NCBI RefSeq assembly: GCF_004102745.1
Contig: NZ_RLII01000002.1
Coordinates: 62,001-126,000 of the forward strand
DNA: 64,000 bases
Source of the DNA: Acetivibrio mesophilus
Lineage (GTDB): Bacteria; Bacillota; Clostridia; Acetivibrionales; Acetivibrionaceae
Reading direction: 5' to 3'
How positions within the stretch are numbered: position 1 is the stretch's first letter; each line of letters opens with the position of its first letter. Made by a program: the position numbers and the translations under genes. Positions 27,129 through 36,943 of this stretch are shown here, one piece after another. The notes under the pieces were generated by a model. That model ran no database searches. It saw only the letters and a program-made list of their open reading frames with translations, and had not been told where the DNA came from.

Positions 27129-27144
27129 GTTAGGCTAAGCTAAC
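27129..27144. promoter_or_regulatory. Iron-box-like palindrome between feoA and feoB
   Basis: GTTAGGCTAAGCTAAC is nearly palindromic and resembles the core of the DtxR consensus (TTAGGTTAGSCTAACC). It lies 23 bases before the feoB start, overlapping the expected 5' side of its ribosome site region. Confidence 0.45.
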
Positions 27145-27166
27145 TAGATGCTAAGGAGGAAATTTT

Positions 27167-29332
27167 ATGCCCATAAAAATTGCTCTTGCTGGCAATCCAA
27201 ACTCCGGCAAGACTACTATGTTTAATGATTTAACGGGAAGCAATCAGTATGTCGGCAATTGGCCCGGCGTTACCGTAGAAAAAAAGGAAGGGAGACTTAA
27301 AGGTCACAAGGATGTTATTCTAACTGACCTGCCAGGTATTTACTCTCTCTCCCCTTATACACCGGAGGAAATTGTTTCGAGAAACTATTTGATAAACGAA
27401 GAACCTAATGCAATAATAAACATTGTTGACGGAACTAATATTGAAAGGAATCTGTACCTTACCACACAGCTTACCGAAATGGGTATACCTGTGGTTATCG
27501 CCCTCAATATGATTGATATTGTGCGCAAGAAAGGTGATAGCATTGATATTAAAAAGCTTTCTGAAAAGCTCGGATGTGAAATAATTGAAACCTCCGCCTT
27601 AAAAGGCACTGGCTCAAATGAGGCTGTATCAAAAGCAATCGCTCTTGCGAAGCAAAAAACAAAGACAATTGCTCAGCATAAGTTTTCAGAATTGGTTGAA
27701 GACTCGTTATCAAAGATTGCTTCTTACATTGAAAACACTATTAGCCCAAATCTTCTGCGCTGGTACAGTATCAAACTTTTTGAGCGGGATCAAAAGGTAT
27801 GGGAACAGTTAGCTTTAGATGAGAAAATTAGATCTAAAATTGATAGCATTATTGCCGAATGTGAAAAACAGCTAGATGATGACAGCGAAAGCATTATCAC
27901 CAACGAAAGATATAACTACATTGCTGATGTCATCAAGGACTGTTACGTGCGCAAGAATACCTCCCGCCTAACAGTATCGGATAAGATTGACAGGGTACTT
28001 ACAAATCGATTGCTGGCATTTCCTATTTTTGCTGCGATTATATTCCTTGTCTATTTTATATCAGTCACTACTGTAGGAGGATGGGCAACCGATTGGGTAA
28101 ATGATGTATTGTTTGGGGAGATTATTCCTCCTGCAGTAGAAGGCTTTCTAGAATCGGTTAACTGTGCCGATTGGCTGTCATCTTTGATTCTTGACGGTAT
28201 AATTGGCGGTGTAGGTGCTGTACTTGGCTTTTTGCCCCAAATGATGGTACTGTTCTTATGCCTTTCAATCCTTGAGGACTGCGGGTACATGGCTAGAATC
28301 GCCTTCATCATGGACAGAATCTTCAGAAAATTCGGTCTTTCCGGCAAATCCTTTATACCGATTATTATTGGAACAGGCTGCGGTGTGCCGGGTATTATGG
28401 CTTCGAGGACCATTGAAAGCGAAGAAGACCGTAAAATGACCATCATGACGACAACGTTTATTCCCTGCTCAGCGAAGCTACCGATTATTTCACTGATAGC
28501 AGGAGCATTTTTCCCTGGATCCCTTTGGGTAGCACCTTCTGCCTATTTTATCGGTATTGTCGCAATTATTTGCTCGGGAATAATCTTAAAGAAAACCAAA
28601 GCTTTATCCAGTAGCCCTGCACCTTTTGTTATGGAGCTTCCCGCTTACCATATCCCGGGAATTAAGAATGTAGCTTTTCAGATTTGGGATAAATCCAAAT
28701 CCTTCGTTAAAAAAGCAGGAACAATTATATTCCTAGCCAGCGGACTTGTATGGTTCCTGTCCAACTTTAACTGGCAGATGCAAATGGTGGATGCGCCGGA
28801 TTCAATACTTGCATCCTTAGGAAGTATTATTGCCCCCATCTTCGCTCCTCTTGGCTGGGGTACTTGGGAAGCAGCTGTTGCAACGCTCACAGGCCTTGTA
28901 GCTAAGGAAAATGTCGTTGGAACCTTTGGTGTTCTTTACGGATTTCAGGAGGTTGCTGAAGACGGTGTAGAAATATGGAGTACTCTGCAAGCTTCATTCA
29001 CAATGCTTTCAGCATATTCATTACTTGTTTTCAATCTACTCTGTGCACCATGCTTTGCTGCTATTGGAGCTATCAGAAGAGAAATGAAAAGTCCAAAGTG
29101 GACTTTTATAGCACTAGGCTATCAAACAGTTTTAGCGTATGCAGTTTCTCTTTGCATATACCAGCTTGGTATGTTGTTTAAAGGCAATGGGTTTAACGTA
29201 TTCACTGCCATTGCAATTGTAGTTATTATAGGATTTATTTATCTGCTTCTGCGCCGACCGAACAATAAAGACAGAAAAAATAGCTCGGCCAAAAAAGTCG
29301 GAAAAGCGGTACTAGGAGGTGCCAAATTATGA
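27167..29332 (+). CDS. feoB: FeoB ferrous iron transporter
   Basis: Membrane Fe(II) importer with an N-terminal GTPase, 721 residues. G motifs: GNPNSGKTT (G1), NWPGVTVEKKEG (G2), DLPGIY (G3), NMID (G4) and SALKG (G5). A helical GDI domain follows (about 170-265), then the two Gate domains and core membrane region with GTGCGVPGIMASRTI and ATLTGLVAKENVVGT. AGGAGG ribosome site. The stop overlaps the start of a small Cys-rich protein. Regulation by the divergent DtxR-type repressor is inferred. Confidence 0.97.
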   Translation: MPIKIALAGNPNSGKTTMFNDLTGSNQYVGNWPGVTVEKKEGRLKGHKDVILTDLPGIYSLSPYTPEEIVSRNYLINEEPNAIINIVDGTNIERNLYLTTQLTEMGIPVVIALNMIDIVRKKGDSIDIKKLSEKLGCEIIETSALKGTGSNEAVSKAIALAKQKTKTIAQHKFSELVEDSLSKIASYIENTISPNLLRWYSIKLFERDQKVWEQLALDEKIRSKIDSIIAECEKQLDDDSESIITNERYNYIADVIKDCYVRKNTSRLTVSDKIDRVLTNRLLAFPIFAAIIFLVYFISVTTVGGWATDWVNDVLFGEIIPPAVEGFLESVNCADWLSSLILDGIIGGVGAVLGFLPQMMVLFLCLSILEDCGYMARIAFIMDRIFRKFGLSGKSFIPIIIGTGCGVPGIMASRTIESEEDRKMTIMTTTFIPCSAKLPIISLIAGAFFPGSLWVAPSAYFIGIVAIICSGIILKKTKALSSSPAPFVMELPAYHIPGIKNVAFQIWDKSKSFVKKAGTIIFLASGLVWFLSNFNWQMQMVDAPDSILASLGSIIAPIFAPLGWGTWEAAVATLTGLVAKENVVGTFGVLYGFQEVAEDGVEIWSTLQASFTMLSAYSLLVFNLLCAPCFAAIGAIRREMKSPKWTFIALGYQTVLAYAVSLCIYQLGMLFKGNGFNVFTAIAIVVIIGFIYLLLRRPNNKDRKNSSAKKVGKAVLGGAKL

Positions 29333-29493
29333 TTAGAGTTATAATTGAGAATCTTGCAACTATTATAATAAGTGCTATTTTGATATGCTTGGGTGTTCTG
29401 GCAGTTATAAAAATATATAAAGACAAGAAAAAGGGATCCTGCAGCTGTGGCTGTTCAGGATGCCCCCAATCTCAAAATTGTCACAAAGATTAA
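29329..29493 (+). CDS. FeoB-associated Cys-rich membrane protein
   Basis: A 54-residue protein whose ATG overlaps the feoB stop (ATGA), with AGGAGG upstream, so it is translationally coupled. One N-terminal membrane helix (about residues 3-29) is followed by a lysine-rich stretch and a Cys-rich tail (CSCGCSGCPQSQNC) with five cysteines. This matches the FeoB-associated Cys-rich family of clostridia, sometimes compared with FeoC. A role in iron handling at the FeoB channel is inferred. Confidence 0.88.
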   Translation: MIRVIIENLATIIISAILICLGVLAVIKIYKDKKKGSCSCGCSGCPQSQNCHKD

Positions 29494-29529
29494 TATATAG
29501 ATTATTATTTGCTTTAAATCATTTATTTC

Positions 29530-30822
29530 TTACTTTTTGCTTCTTCTTTTTTGAAGCCAATCCTTAATTTTTAGTTCATAGCCATTTGCGCTAGGATTAT
29601 AATAGACAGTCCCCTTAATCTCTTGCGGAAGGTAATCCTGGTCAACAATATTGCCAGGATAGTCATGGGCGTATTTATAGCCCCTTCCGTATCCTAAATC
29701 TTTCATTCCCGGTGTCACGGCATTTCTTAGGTGCATCGGGATTTCACCTGTTCGTTTGTTTTTTACATCTTCTAAAGCATGGTTGATTGCTGCATAACAT
29801 GAGTTTGATTTTGGGCTGGTAGCTACCATAACTGCTGCTTGAGACAGAATAATTCTTGCCTCAGGCATACCCACCATGTGTACAGCCTGTGCCGCTGAAA
29901 CTGCCAATTGCAAAGCAGCTGGATTTGCCATCCCAACATCCTCAGATGCACATATCATTATTCTGCGTGCCAAAAACATTGGATCCTCACCGGCATACAA
30001 TGCTCGTGCAAGATAAAAAACCGCAGCATCCGGATCACTTCCCCGCATAGACTTAATAAAGGCACTGATATTATCATAATGCTCCTCACCGGATTTGTCA
30101 TACCTTGCAGCCTTCTTTTGGACACATTCCTCAATCAGTTCCATATCAATATGTAATTTACCGTCATTTCCAATAGAAGATGTTAAAACAGCAAGTTCAA
30201 GAGCGTTTAAAGCTATTCTGGCATCACCATCGCAAATATCCGCCAAGTAGTTGATCGCACCATTATCTATTTCAATATCCACATTGCCAAGCCCCCGCTC
30301 CCTGTCTTCAAGGGCATTTCCGATTACCTTCTTTATTGCATCACTGCCAAGGGGCTTTAGCATAAATACTGAAGACCTCGAAATCAATGCCTTATTAACT
30401 TCAAAATAAGGATTCTCAGTAGTTGCTCCCACAAGAATAATCGTACCATCCTCCACATACGGAAGAAGTGCATCCTGTTGGGATTTATTGAACCTGTGAA
30501 TCTCATCAATAAACAATACTGTTTTTCCTTTAGGATTCAGTATCAGGTTCTGTGTATCCGACACAATCCTCTTTATATCCGCAACACCGGCAGTGACAGC
30601 ATTAAGTTTTTCAAAATTGGCCTTGGTAGTGTTGGCAATAATCCTTGCTAGAGAAGTTTTGCCCGTACCGGGAGGACCGTAGAGAATAATTGAGGAAATC
30701 CTATCTGCCTTTATCATCCTGTTTAAAAGCTTTCCTTCACCAACTATTTCTTCCTGTCCAAAAAACTCTTCTAAGGTTCTAGGCCTCATTCTATAGGCCA
30801 AGGGCTCTTTTTTTGTATCCAT
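29530..30822 (-). CDS. rarA: Replication-associated recombination protein A (RarA/MgsA)
   Basis: AAA+ clamp-loader-like ATPase acting at stalled replication forks. The ATG at 30822 is chosen from GAGGATGG upstream; this gives 430 residues. Seen: RPRTLEEFFGQEEIVGEG at the N-terminus, Walker A YGPPGTGKTSLA, Walker B LFIDEIHRFNKSQQD, sensor 1 VGATTENP and the C-terminal MgsA region with DPDAAVFYLARALYAGEDP and YAHDYPGNIVDQDYLP. It is last in the run iorA-iorB-paaK-ACT-rarA and 34 bases from the ACT gene; a functional tie to those genes is not expected. Confidence 0.95.
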   Translation of the reverse strand: MDTKKEPLAYRMRPRTLEEFFGQEEIVGEGKLLNRMIKADRISSIILYGPPGTGKTSLARIIANTTKANFEKLNAVTAGVADIKRIVSDTQNLILNPKGKTVLFIDEIHRFNKSQQDALLPYVEDGTIILVGATTENPYFEVNKALISRSSVFMLKPLGSDAIKKVIGNALEDRERGLGNVDIEIDNGAINYLADICDGDARIALNALELAVLTSSIGNDGKLHIDMELIEECVQKKAARYDKSGEEHYDNISAFIKSMRGSDPDAAVFYLARALYAGEDPMFLARRIMICASEDVGMANPAALQLAVSAAQAVHMVGMPEARIILSQAAVMVATSPKSNSCYAAINHALEDVKNKRTGEIPMHLRNAVTPGMKDLGYGRGYKYAHDYPGNIVDQDYLPQEIKGTVYYNPSANGYELKIKDWLQKRRSKK

Positions 30823-30856
30823 AACACCATCCTCTAAGGCTTGCGGCAAGTTTAGA

Positions 30857-31288
30857 CTAAAGCTTGCAAACTGTATCGGAAGTCAATACCTTCACGCCGG
30901 CGCCTTCAAGCATATCTACAGCTTTTTCCGGATTATCAAGCCTTAATATAACCAATGCCTCATTTTCTGCTTTTCCAACAAAAGCATACATGTATTCTAT
31001 CCCTATAGCTTCTGATTCCAAAACGCTTAATGCTTTAGCAAGTCCTCCCGGCTTGTCGGGAACTGAAATAGCAATAACACTGCAACAGCTAACTGTAAAA
31101 CCGTTATCCTTCAAAGCCTTTTCCGCTGTCTCCGGATCATTCACAATGAGCCTTAAAATTCCAAAATCAGTGGTATCGGCTATTGACAGAGCGCTGATGT
31201 CTATATTGCTATCTGCAAGAATTTTTGTAACCTCAGCAAGCCTGCCGGATTTGTTCTCTAAAAATACGGAAATCTGTTTTACAAGCAT
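30857..31288 (-). CDS. Tandem ACT-domain protein
   Basis: A 143-residue protein made of two ACT domains (about 3-70 and 72-143): VKQISVFLENKSGRLAEVTKIL opens the first and VIAISVPDKPGGLAKALSVL the second. Such proteins bind amino acids. It lies 54 bases after paaK and is commonly found with ior/paaK genes, so an aromatic or branched amino-acid sensing role is inferred. GGAGGG ribosome site before ATG. Confidence 0.88.
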   Translation of the reverse strand: MLVKQISVFLENKSGRLAEVTKILADSNIDISALSIADTTDFGILRLIVNDPETAEKALKDNGFTVSCCSVIAISVPDKPGGLAKALSVLESEAIGIEYMYAFVGKAENEALVILRLDNPEKAVDMLEGAGVKVLTSDTVCKL

Positions 31289-31342
31289 GTCTTATCCCTC
31301 CATTTTTATTTTGGAATAATTCCAATAATCCTAATAATGAGT

Positions 31343-32644
31343 TTAGAACTTACGCTTGTCAATAACTCGCTTAGCTTTTCCTTCACTTCTTTCAATAGTC
31401 TTTGGTTCAACAAGCTTTACTGTTGCACTGACTCCAAGAATTTCCTCAATAGCTTTTCTTATTTTCCTTTCAATATCTTCAATTCTCTTAACCTGATCGG
31501 AGAACAACTGCTGGTTCATTTCCACCCATATTTCCAGTACATCCAAATTATCTATTCTATCCACTATTAATAGATAATGGGGAGCCGTATCTCCAAATTC
31601 AAGAAGAACAGTTTCTATCTGTGACGGGAATACATTTACCCCTCTAATTGTGAGCATATCGTCGGTTCTTCCCGATACTTTGCTCATTCTGACAGTAGTT
31701 CTTCCGCATTCACACTTTTCATAGTTTAGAGTAGAAATATCCCTTGTTCTGTACCTAATCAAAGGAATTCCTTCTTTTGTAACCGTTGAGAATACCAGCT
31801 CGCCTTTTGAGCCCGGTGGGAGCACTTCTTCAGTTACCGGGTCAATAATCTCGGGAATAAAGTGATCCTCTTGTATATGAAGTCCACATCTGCAATGACA
31901 CTCGGTGGAAACTCCAGGTCCGATTATTTCACTTAATCCATAAATATCTATGGCAATTATCCCAAGTCTCTCTTCTATCTCTTTCCTCATATTTTCAGAC
32001 CATTGTTCAGCCCCAAAAACACCTGCTTTGAGCTTCAAGTCTTCTTTCTTGACGCCCAATTCTTCCATTTCTTCCGCCATATATAAAGCATACGAAGGAG
32101 TACATGCCAAAATAGTAGTACCAAAATCCTTCATTATTTGGATCTGTCTTTTTGTATTACCTCCGGAGATAGGTATAACCGATGCTCCAACTCTTTCAGC
32201 ACCATAGTGTATTCCCAAACCTCCCGTAAAAAGCCCATATCCATAGGCAACTTGGATAAGAGAGTTCTTGTCGGCACCGGCAGAAACCAGGGTTCTTGCT
32301 GTAACCTCTGCCCAAGTATCAATGTCTTTCCTTGTGTAACCAACTACTGTTTGTTTTCCTGTTGTACCGGAAGAAGCATGTATTCTTACAATTTCACTTA
32401 ACGGAGAAGCAAAAAATCCATAGGGATAAGTATCTCTTAAATCATTTTTGTAAGTGAAAGGAAGCTTCTTTAGGTCATCCAAGGTTTTAATATCTCCGGG
32501 TTCGATACCCTTCTCTTGCATTTTTTCTCTATATACCGGAACATTATGGTATATCCTTTTTACAGTATCAATAAGCCTTTCTGTCTGAAGCTTCATCATC
32601 TCTTCTCTTGACATACATTCACACGAAGGATTCCAGTACTGCAT
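31343..32644 (-). CDS. paaK: Phenylacetate-CoA ligase-type adenylate-forming enzyme
   Basis: A 433-residue AMP-forming acyl-CoA ligase. The ATG at 32644 follows GGGGGTAG; a start 21 bases earlier is less well placed. Adenylation motifs: [11 protein letters not shown] (about 93), [11 protein letters not shown], and RTRDIST near 300. Its C-terminal domain has the short PaaK form ending RVIDKRKF. Next to indolepyruvate oxidoreductase genes, it is likely to interconvert aryl-acetyl-CoA and aryl-acetate with ATP, giving or using aryl-acetate in Phe/Tyr/Trp breakdown. Confidence 0.92.
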   Translation of the reverse strand: MQYWNPSCECMSREEMMKLQTERLIDTVKRIYHNVPVYREKMQEKGIEPGDIKTLDDLKKLPFTYKNDLRDTYPYGFFASPLSEIVRIHASSGTTGKQTVVGYTRKDIDTWAEVTARTLVSAGADKNSLIQVAYGYGLFTGGLGIHYGAERVGASVIPISGGNTKRQIQIMKDFGTTILACTPSYALYMAEEMEELGVKKEDLKLKAGVFGAEQWSENMRKEIEERLGIIAIDIYGLSEIIGPGVSTECHCRCGLHIQEDHFIPEIIDPVTEEVLPPGSKGELVFSTVTKEGIPLIRYRTRDISTLNYEKCECGRTTVRMSKVSGRTDDMLTIRGVNVFPSQIETVLLEFGDTAPHYLLIVDRIDNLDVLEIWVEMNQQLFSDQVKRIEDIERKIRKAIEEILGVSATVKLVEPKTIERSEGKAKRVIDKRKF

Positions 32645-32736
32645 ATAACTACCCCCAATACACATAATAATTTTATAGTAACACCATAGGCCCCTGCCTA
32701 TCGGTTTTATCTATTTGATTCTTGCGAATACTTATA

Positions 32737-33312
32737 TTAACCCCTGCTATAGCCTTCTTCAAAAGCCTTTAGATTCACGTCAAGCGCTTTTTGAGGAACA
32801 ATTTCCTTAAGCGACTCAATCCATAATTCTTTATCAATATTCATTGATTTTGCCAAAAGCCCAATCAAAACTGTATTAACTGCTTTTATGTTTTTACATT
32901 CTTTGGCTATTTTAAGGGCATCTAGGGAAATAACATTTTTATAGTTTTCCCTGAGCTTTTCCATTATGTTTTCAGGATATTTTTCTTTTCCTATTATAAC
33001 GGGCATAGGATTAATTTTTTGCTCATTAACCAAAAGCTTGCCGTCCTCTTTTAGATATTCAGCCCACCTTAAAGCCTCAAGCATTTCAAAGGCAATAATT
33101 ATATCCGCCTCCCCCTTTTCAATTATCGGAGAGTATACCTTGTCACCTATCTTTACATAAGTTACGACACTTCCACCTCTCTGTGACATTCCATGTACTT
33201 CAGAGACTTTAACGTCATAATTCTGTTTTAGTGCGACATTACCTATGACCCTGCTGGCAAGCAATGTACCCTGCCCACCTACTCCAACTATCATTATATT
33301 ACATTTATCCAT
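32737..33312 (-). CDS. iorB: Indolepyruvate ferredoxin oxidoreductase, beta subunit
   Basis: A 191-residue gamma-type domain of the 2-oxoacid ferredoxin oxidoreductases. IMIVGVGGQGTLLASRVIG at the start and VSEVHGMSQRGGSVVTYVKIG are the family marks. Start follows the iorA stop directly (two-base gap), so the subunits are made together. Works with IorA to oxidise aryl-pyruvates to aryl-acetyl-CoA with ferredoxin as acceptor. Confidence 0.95.
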   Translation of the reverse strand: MDKCNIMIVGVGGQGTLLASRVIGNVALKQNYDVKVSEVHGMSQRGGSVVTYVKIGDKVYSPIIEKGEADIIIAFEMLEALRWAEYLKEDGKLLVNEQKINPMPVIIGKEKYPENIMEKLRENYKNVISLDALKIAKECKNIKAVNTVLIGLLAKSMNIDKELWIESLKEIVPQKALDVNLKAFEEGYSRG

Positions 33313-33314
33313 TT

Positions 33315-35051
33315 TTATTCACCAGCCTTTTCAATTGCATCAAAGTTGCATACTTTTGAACATAATCCGCATCCCACACATAAAGCATCGTTTATTTCTA
33401 TATGATCTCCAAAGTCAACGATAGCAGGACATCCTATTTTCATACACATCTTGCATTTTTTACATTTCTCGTTGATTATTTTATGAGGACCTTCGAACTT
33501 CACATTTTTTAAAAGTGCACATGGCCTCTGGGAAATCACAACTGAAGGCTCATCAGCCGCAATCTCTTCTCTTACAGTCTTTTCAAACTCTTTTAAGTTG
33601 AAAGGATCTACGACCTTAACTCTGTCAACCCCAACAGCGTGGCAAAGTTTTTCAAGATCCACCTGTCTTGTGGGCTCACCCTTTATTGTAAAGCCGGTTG
33701 TAGGATTATGCTGATGACCTGTCATACCGGTAATGGAGTTGTCAAGTATTATTACTGTTGAATTTCCTTTATTATAAACTACGTTAACCAGCCCGGTTAT
33801 TCCTGAATGTACAAATGTGGAATCTCCCAGTATAGCGACAGTTTTACTGCCAAACTCCTTGCCCCTTGATTTTTCCATACCATGAGCTGCACCAATGCTT
33901 GCACCCATGCAAACACAGGTATCCATTGCCTGGGTAGGCGGCAGCGCTCCTAATGTATAACACCCTATATCTCCGCTAACCGTAAGCTTTAGCTTATTGA
34001 GTACATAAAACATTCCTCTATGCGGACAGCCTGGGCACATTACAGGAGGTCTTACCGGCGTCCCGATTCCCTCGATTTTCTTTCCGGTACTTTGGTTTCC
34101 AAACACCTTTTCCCTGATAAGGTTGGCACTATATTCGCCCATAACAGGCAATACATCCTTGCCTATTACCTTAATTCCTAACTTCTTTATATGATCCTCA
34201 AAAAACGGCTCCAATTCTTCAATAACATATAATACTTTTACTTTCTCAGAAAATTCTTTAATTAATTTGTCCGGAAGAGGATAAATCATTCCAAGCTTAA
34301 GATATGAAACATCACCGAAGGCTTCTCTTGCATACTGATAAGCAATTCCACTGGTTATTACACCAACGTCCGTGTTTCCCCATTCAATCCTATTTAAAGG
34401 GGTGGTATTTGAGAACTCGGCTAAAGCTGCCATTCTATTTTCTACAGCCACATGTCTTTTGCGTGCCATTGCAGGCATCATAACATACTTGTCGGGATCC
34501 TTTTTATATTCCCTAAGCGCTATATCTTCCCTATCTCCGATTTCAACAATGCTCTGTGAATGCGATATCCTTGTTGAAAGCCTGAAAAGAACAGGGGTAT
34601 CGAATTTCTCGCTTATTTCAAAGGCTTCCTTCACATATTCTTTACATTCTTCACTGTCGGAAGGCTCAACCATAGGTATTTTCGAAGCTTTTGCATACAT
34701 ACGGCTGTCCTGCTCATTCTGTGAACTATGCATTCCCGGATCATCTGCAACCATGATAACAAGTCCTGCATTAACGCCGGTATAGGATACGGTAAACAAC
34801 GGATCTGCTGCTACATTAAGCCCAACATGCTTCATTGAGCAAATTGCTCTTCCTCCGGCAATTGATGAGCCTATGGCTACTTCAAGAGCAACCTTTTCAT
34901 TTGGTGACCACTCAGAATACACTTCGTCATATTTTGCTATATTTTCTGTTATTTCGGTACTCGGCGTACCAGGGTAAGCTGTTGCAACTTTTACCCCTGC
35001 CTCATAAGCTCCTCTGGCTACTGCCTCGTTTCCGAGCATTAGTTTTTTCAT
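33315..35051 (-). CDS. iorA: Indolepyruvate ferredoxin oxidoreductase, alpha subunit
   Basis: A 578-residue subunit from ATG 35051 (GGGGG upstream; two in-frame TTG codons precede it). It holds the pyrimidine domain at the N-terminus (EVALEVAIGSSIAGGRA), a TPP-binding domain (GDIGCYTLGALPP, GDSTFVHSGITGLVNVV), and a C-terminal ferredoxin domain with CKKCKMCMKIGC and CVGCGLCSKVC for two 4Fe-4S clusters. First gene of the aryl-pyruvate operon, with a strong promoter about 85 bases upstream. Confidence 0.97.
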   Translation of the reverse strand: MKKLMLGNEAVARGAYEAGVKVATAYPGTPSTEITENIAKYDEVYSEWSPNEKVALEVAIGSSIAGGRAICSMKHVGLNVAADPLFTVSYTGVNAGLVIMVADDPGMHSSQNEQDSRMYAKASKIPMVEPSDSEECKEYVKEAFEISEKFDTPVLFRLSTRISHSQSIVEIGDREDIALREYKKDPDKYVMMPAMARKRHVAVENRMAALAEFSNTTPLNRIEWGNTDVGVITSGIAYQYAREAFGDVSYLKLGMIYPLPDKLIKEFSEKVKVLYVIEELEPFFEDHIKKLGIKVIGKDVLPVMGEYSANLIREKVFGNQSTGKKIEGIGTPVRPPVMCPGCPHRGMFYVLNKLKLTVSGDIGCYTLGALPPTQAMDTCVCMGASIGAAHGMEKSRGKEFGSKTVAILGDSTFVHSGITGLVNVVYNKGNSTVIILDNSITGMTGHQHNPTTGFTIKGEPTRQVDLEKLCHAVGVDRVKVVDPFNLKEFEKTVREEIAADEPSVVISQRPCALLKNVKFEGPHKIINEKCKKCKMCMKIGCPAIVDFGDHIEINDALCVGCGLCSKVCNFDAIEKAGE

Positions 35052-35134
35052 CAACAATCCCCCATCTATTTATAAATATAGAATAATTTTATTTCTATCT
35101 TATCACATAATCCAAGCATATTAAACCCATTAAT

Positions 35135-35163
35135 ATTATCTTTTATCCATGAATTATTGTCAA
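35135..35163 (-). promoter_or_regulatory. Promoter of the ior operon
   Basis: On the minus strand, TTGACA and GATAAT separated by 17 bases, 84 bases before the iorA start. Confidence 0.6.
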
Positions 35164-35223
35164 TTATTAATTGCTAATAGGCCAATAGGCTGACTTATAA
35201 TTTATGAGACTATATCAAAAGTC

Positions 35224-35252
35224 AAAACAGCCGAAAAAATATACTCCGGCTG
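35224..35252 (-). terminator. Terminator of the symporter gene
   Basis: On the minus strand CAGCCG pairs with CGGCTG, followed by TTTTG, 33 bases after the symporter stop. Confidence 0.65.
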
Positions 35253-35284
35253 CTTTATCAATACTAATTCAATTTTATATATAG

Positions 35285-36796
35285 TTAGGAGGCCAACTTT
35301 TGCTTTTCGTCTTTATCGCCATATATCATGTTGATATGTGCTTTTGGAAGCTTTGCTGTAAATAGGCTGACCACAGGTACCACTATCAAAGATATGATCA
35401 TGGCTGCGGCACCCACATTTGGTGTATTCTTCATACCAAAAATCATTGAGCCGCCTACTGCGCATAAAAATCCAACTATCATACCTGACCATGCTCCGAC
35501 CTTGGTTGTACCCTTCCAGTATAAGCCATACAGAAATGGAGCAAGGAACGACCCTGCAACAGCTCCCCAGGATAATGACATAAGTGTCAAAATAGAGCTT
35601 GGTATTACAGCAACGATAAATGAGAAGGCAACAAACAATGCACAAAGCACTCTCATAAGAAACATAACCTTTTCACTTTTCATTTTTGGGAAGAATACTC
35701 CCTTTATAAGGTCCATAGAAATTGCCGAGCTTGATACAAGTACCAATGAAGAAAGGGTTGACATCGAAGCCGACAGCACCAAGATAATCACAATCCCCAT
35801 CAAATAATCCGGCAATGCACTTTCGAGCATTGTAGGTACAACCCTGTCAAGGTCTCCGCCAATTTCGTCCAGTGAAACAAAGAGCCTACCGAAAGAACCT
35901 ATAAAATATGCTCCACCGGATATCAATATTGCAAAAATTGTCGCAACAACGGTACCTTTCTTTATGGCATCATCGTCTTTGACGGCGTAAAACTTATGAA
36001 TCATTTGTGGCAATCCCCATGTGCCAAGACTTGTGAGTATAATCATTGAAAGGAGGTTTAAAGGCTGAGGACCAAAAGGCTTAACCAGTCCTTCACCAAC
36101 TTCCGGAATTTGCGAAAGTCTTGATATTCCTTCAGTAAGTCCTCCGACATTTTCGTGATTTACGACAAAAGCTATCATTAGGACAATTCCGATTATCATT
36201 ATAATACCCTGTATCAGGTCATTAATTGCAGTGGCAACATATCCTCCAAGCAAAAGGTATATTCCCGTCAATGCAGCCATTACCAGCATAATTGCCTCAA
36301 AGGAAATCGTAATCCCAATGGTAGCAGCCAGCGGCTCTGCAAGTGTCTTTTCAATTAAATAGCTCAATCCCTGGTAAACCGATGCCGAATAAGGAACAAG
36401 AAATACAAAGATAATGATTGATGCCACTATTTTCATACCCTTGCTGTCATATCTTTTTTCAAAGAATTCTGGCATTGTAGAAACGTTTAAATCATGGGTC
36501 ATTTTACGGGTTCTCTTTGCTAGGATAAGCCAAGAGAGAAGACAGCCTAAAACTGCATTTCCGATTCCAATCCATACTGTGGAAATTCCAAAGTTCCATC
36601 CATTTTTGCCTGCATAGCCTATAAAAATAACTGCCGAAAAATACGTCGTACCATAGGCAAAAGCTGAGATCCACGGTCCCATCGCTCTTCCGCCCAATAA
36701 AAAGTCCTGTTCGTTATTTACTTTCTTTTTGCTGTAGATTCCGACACCGACCATAATGGCAACAAAGATCGCAAGAAATAAGAACTTCATAAACAT
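35285..36796 (-). CDS. Sodium:solute symporter (SSS family)
   Basis: Polytopic membrane transporter, 503 residues from ATG 36796 (GGAGG and AGGATT upstream). About 13 hydrophobic helices are visible. Family marks: FLLGGRAMGPWISAFAYGTTYFSA near residue 30, TMPEFFEKRYDSKGMK, and the LSASMSTLSSLVLVSSSAISMDL helix region near 330. Substrate cannot be told; relatives carry proline, pantothenate, sugars or acids. It forms its own unit between a terminator on each side. Confidence 0.9.
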   Translation of the reverse strand: MFMKFLFLAIFVAIMVGVGIYSKKKVNNEQDFLLGGRAMGPWISAFAYGTTYFSAVIFIGYAGKNGWNFGISTVWIGIGNAVLGCLLSWLILAKRTRKMTHDLNVSTMPEFFEKRYDSKGMKIVASIIIFVFLVPYSASVYQGLSYLIEKTLAEPLAATIGITISFEAIMLVMAALTGIYLLLGGYVATAINDLIQGIIMIIGIVLMIAFVVNHENVGGLTEGISRLSQIPEVGEGLVKPFGPQPLNLLSMIILTSLGTWGLPQMIHKFYAVKDDDAIKKGTVVATIFAILISGGAYFIGSFGRLFVSLDEIGGDLDRVVPTMLESALPDYLMGIVIILVLSASMSTLSSLVLVSSSAISMDLIKGVFFPKMKSEKVMFLMRVLCALFVAFSFIVAVIPSSILTLMSLSWGAVAGSFLAPFLYGLYWKGTTKVGAWSGMIVGFLCAVGGSMIFGMKNTPNVGAAAMIISLIVVPVVSLFTAKLPKAHINMIYGDKDEKQKLAS

Positions 36797-36880
36797 AATC
36801 CTACCATCCTCCAATAAATAAATTTCAGTACCTACCATGCTACCAGTGATTTATTTATATTCTACACTAAAGGCAAAAAA

Positions 36881-36911
36881 AAATAAAGAAGAATTTTCAA
36901 CTTCTTTATTT
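36881..36911. terminator. Terminator of the beta-CASP nuclease gene
   Basis: Perfect 11-bp inverted repeat AAATAAAGAAG/CTTCTTTATTT with a nine-base loop and A/T runs on both sides, 33 bases after the nuclease stop on the minus strand. Confidence 0.72.
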
Positions 36912-36943
36912 TTTAACATAACATATTAATATTTTCACATATA

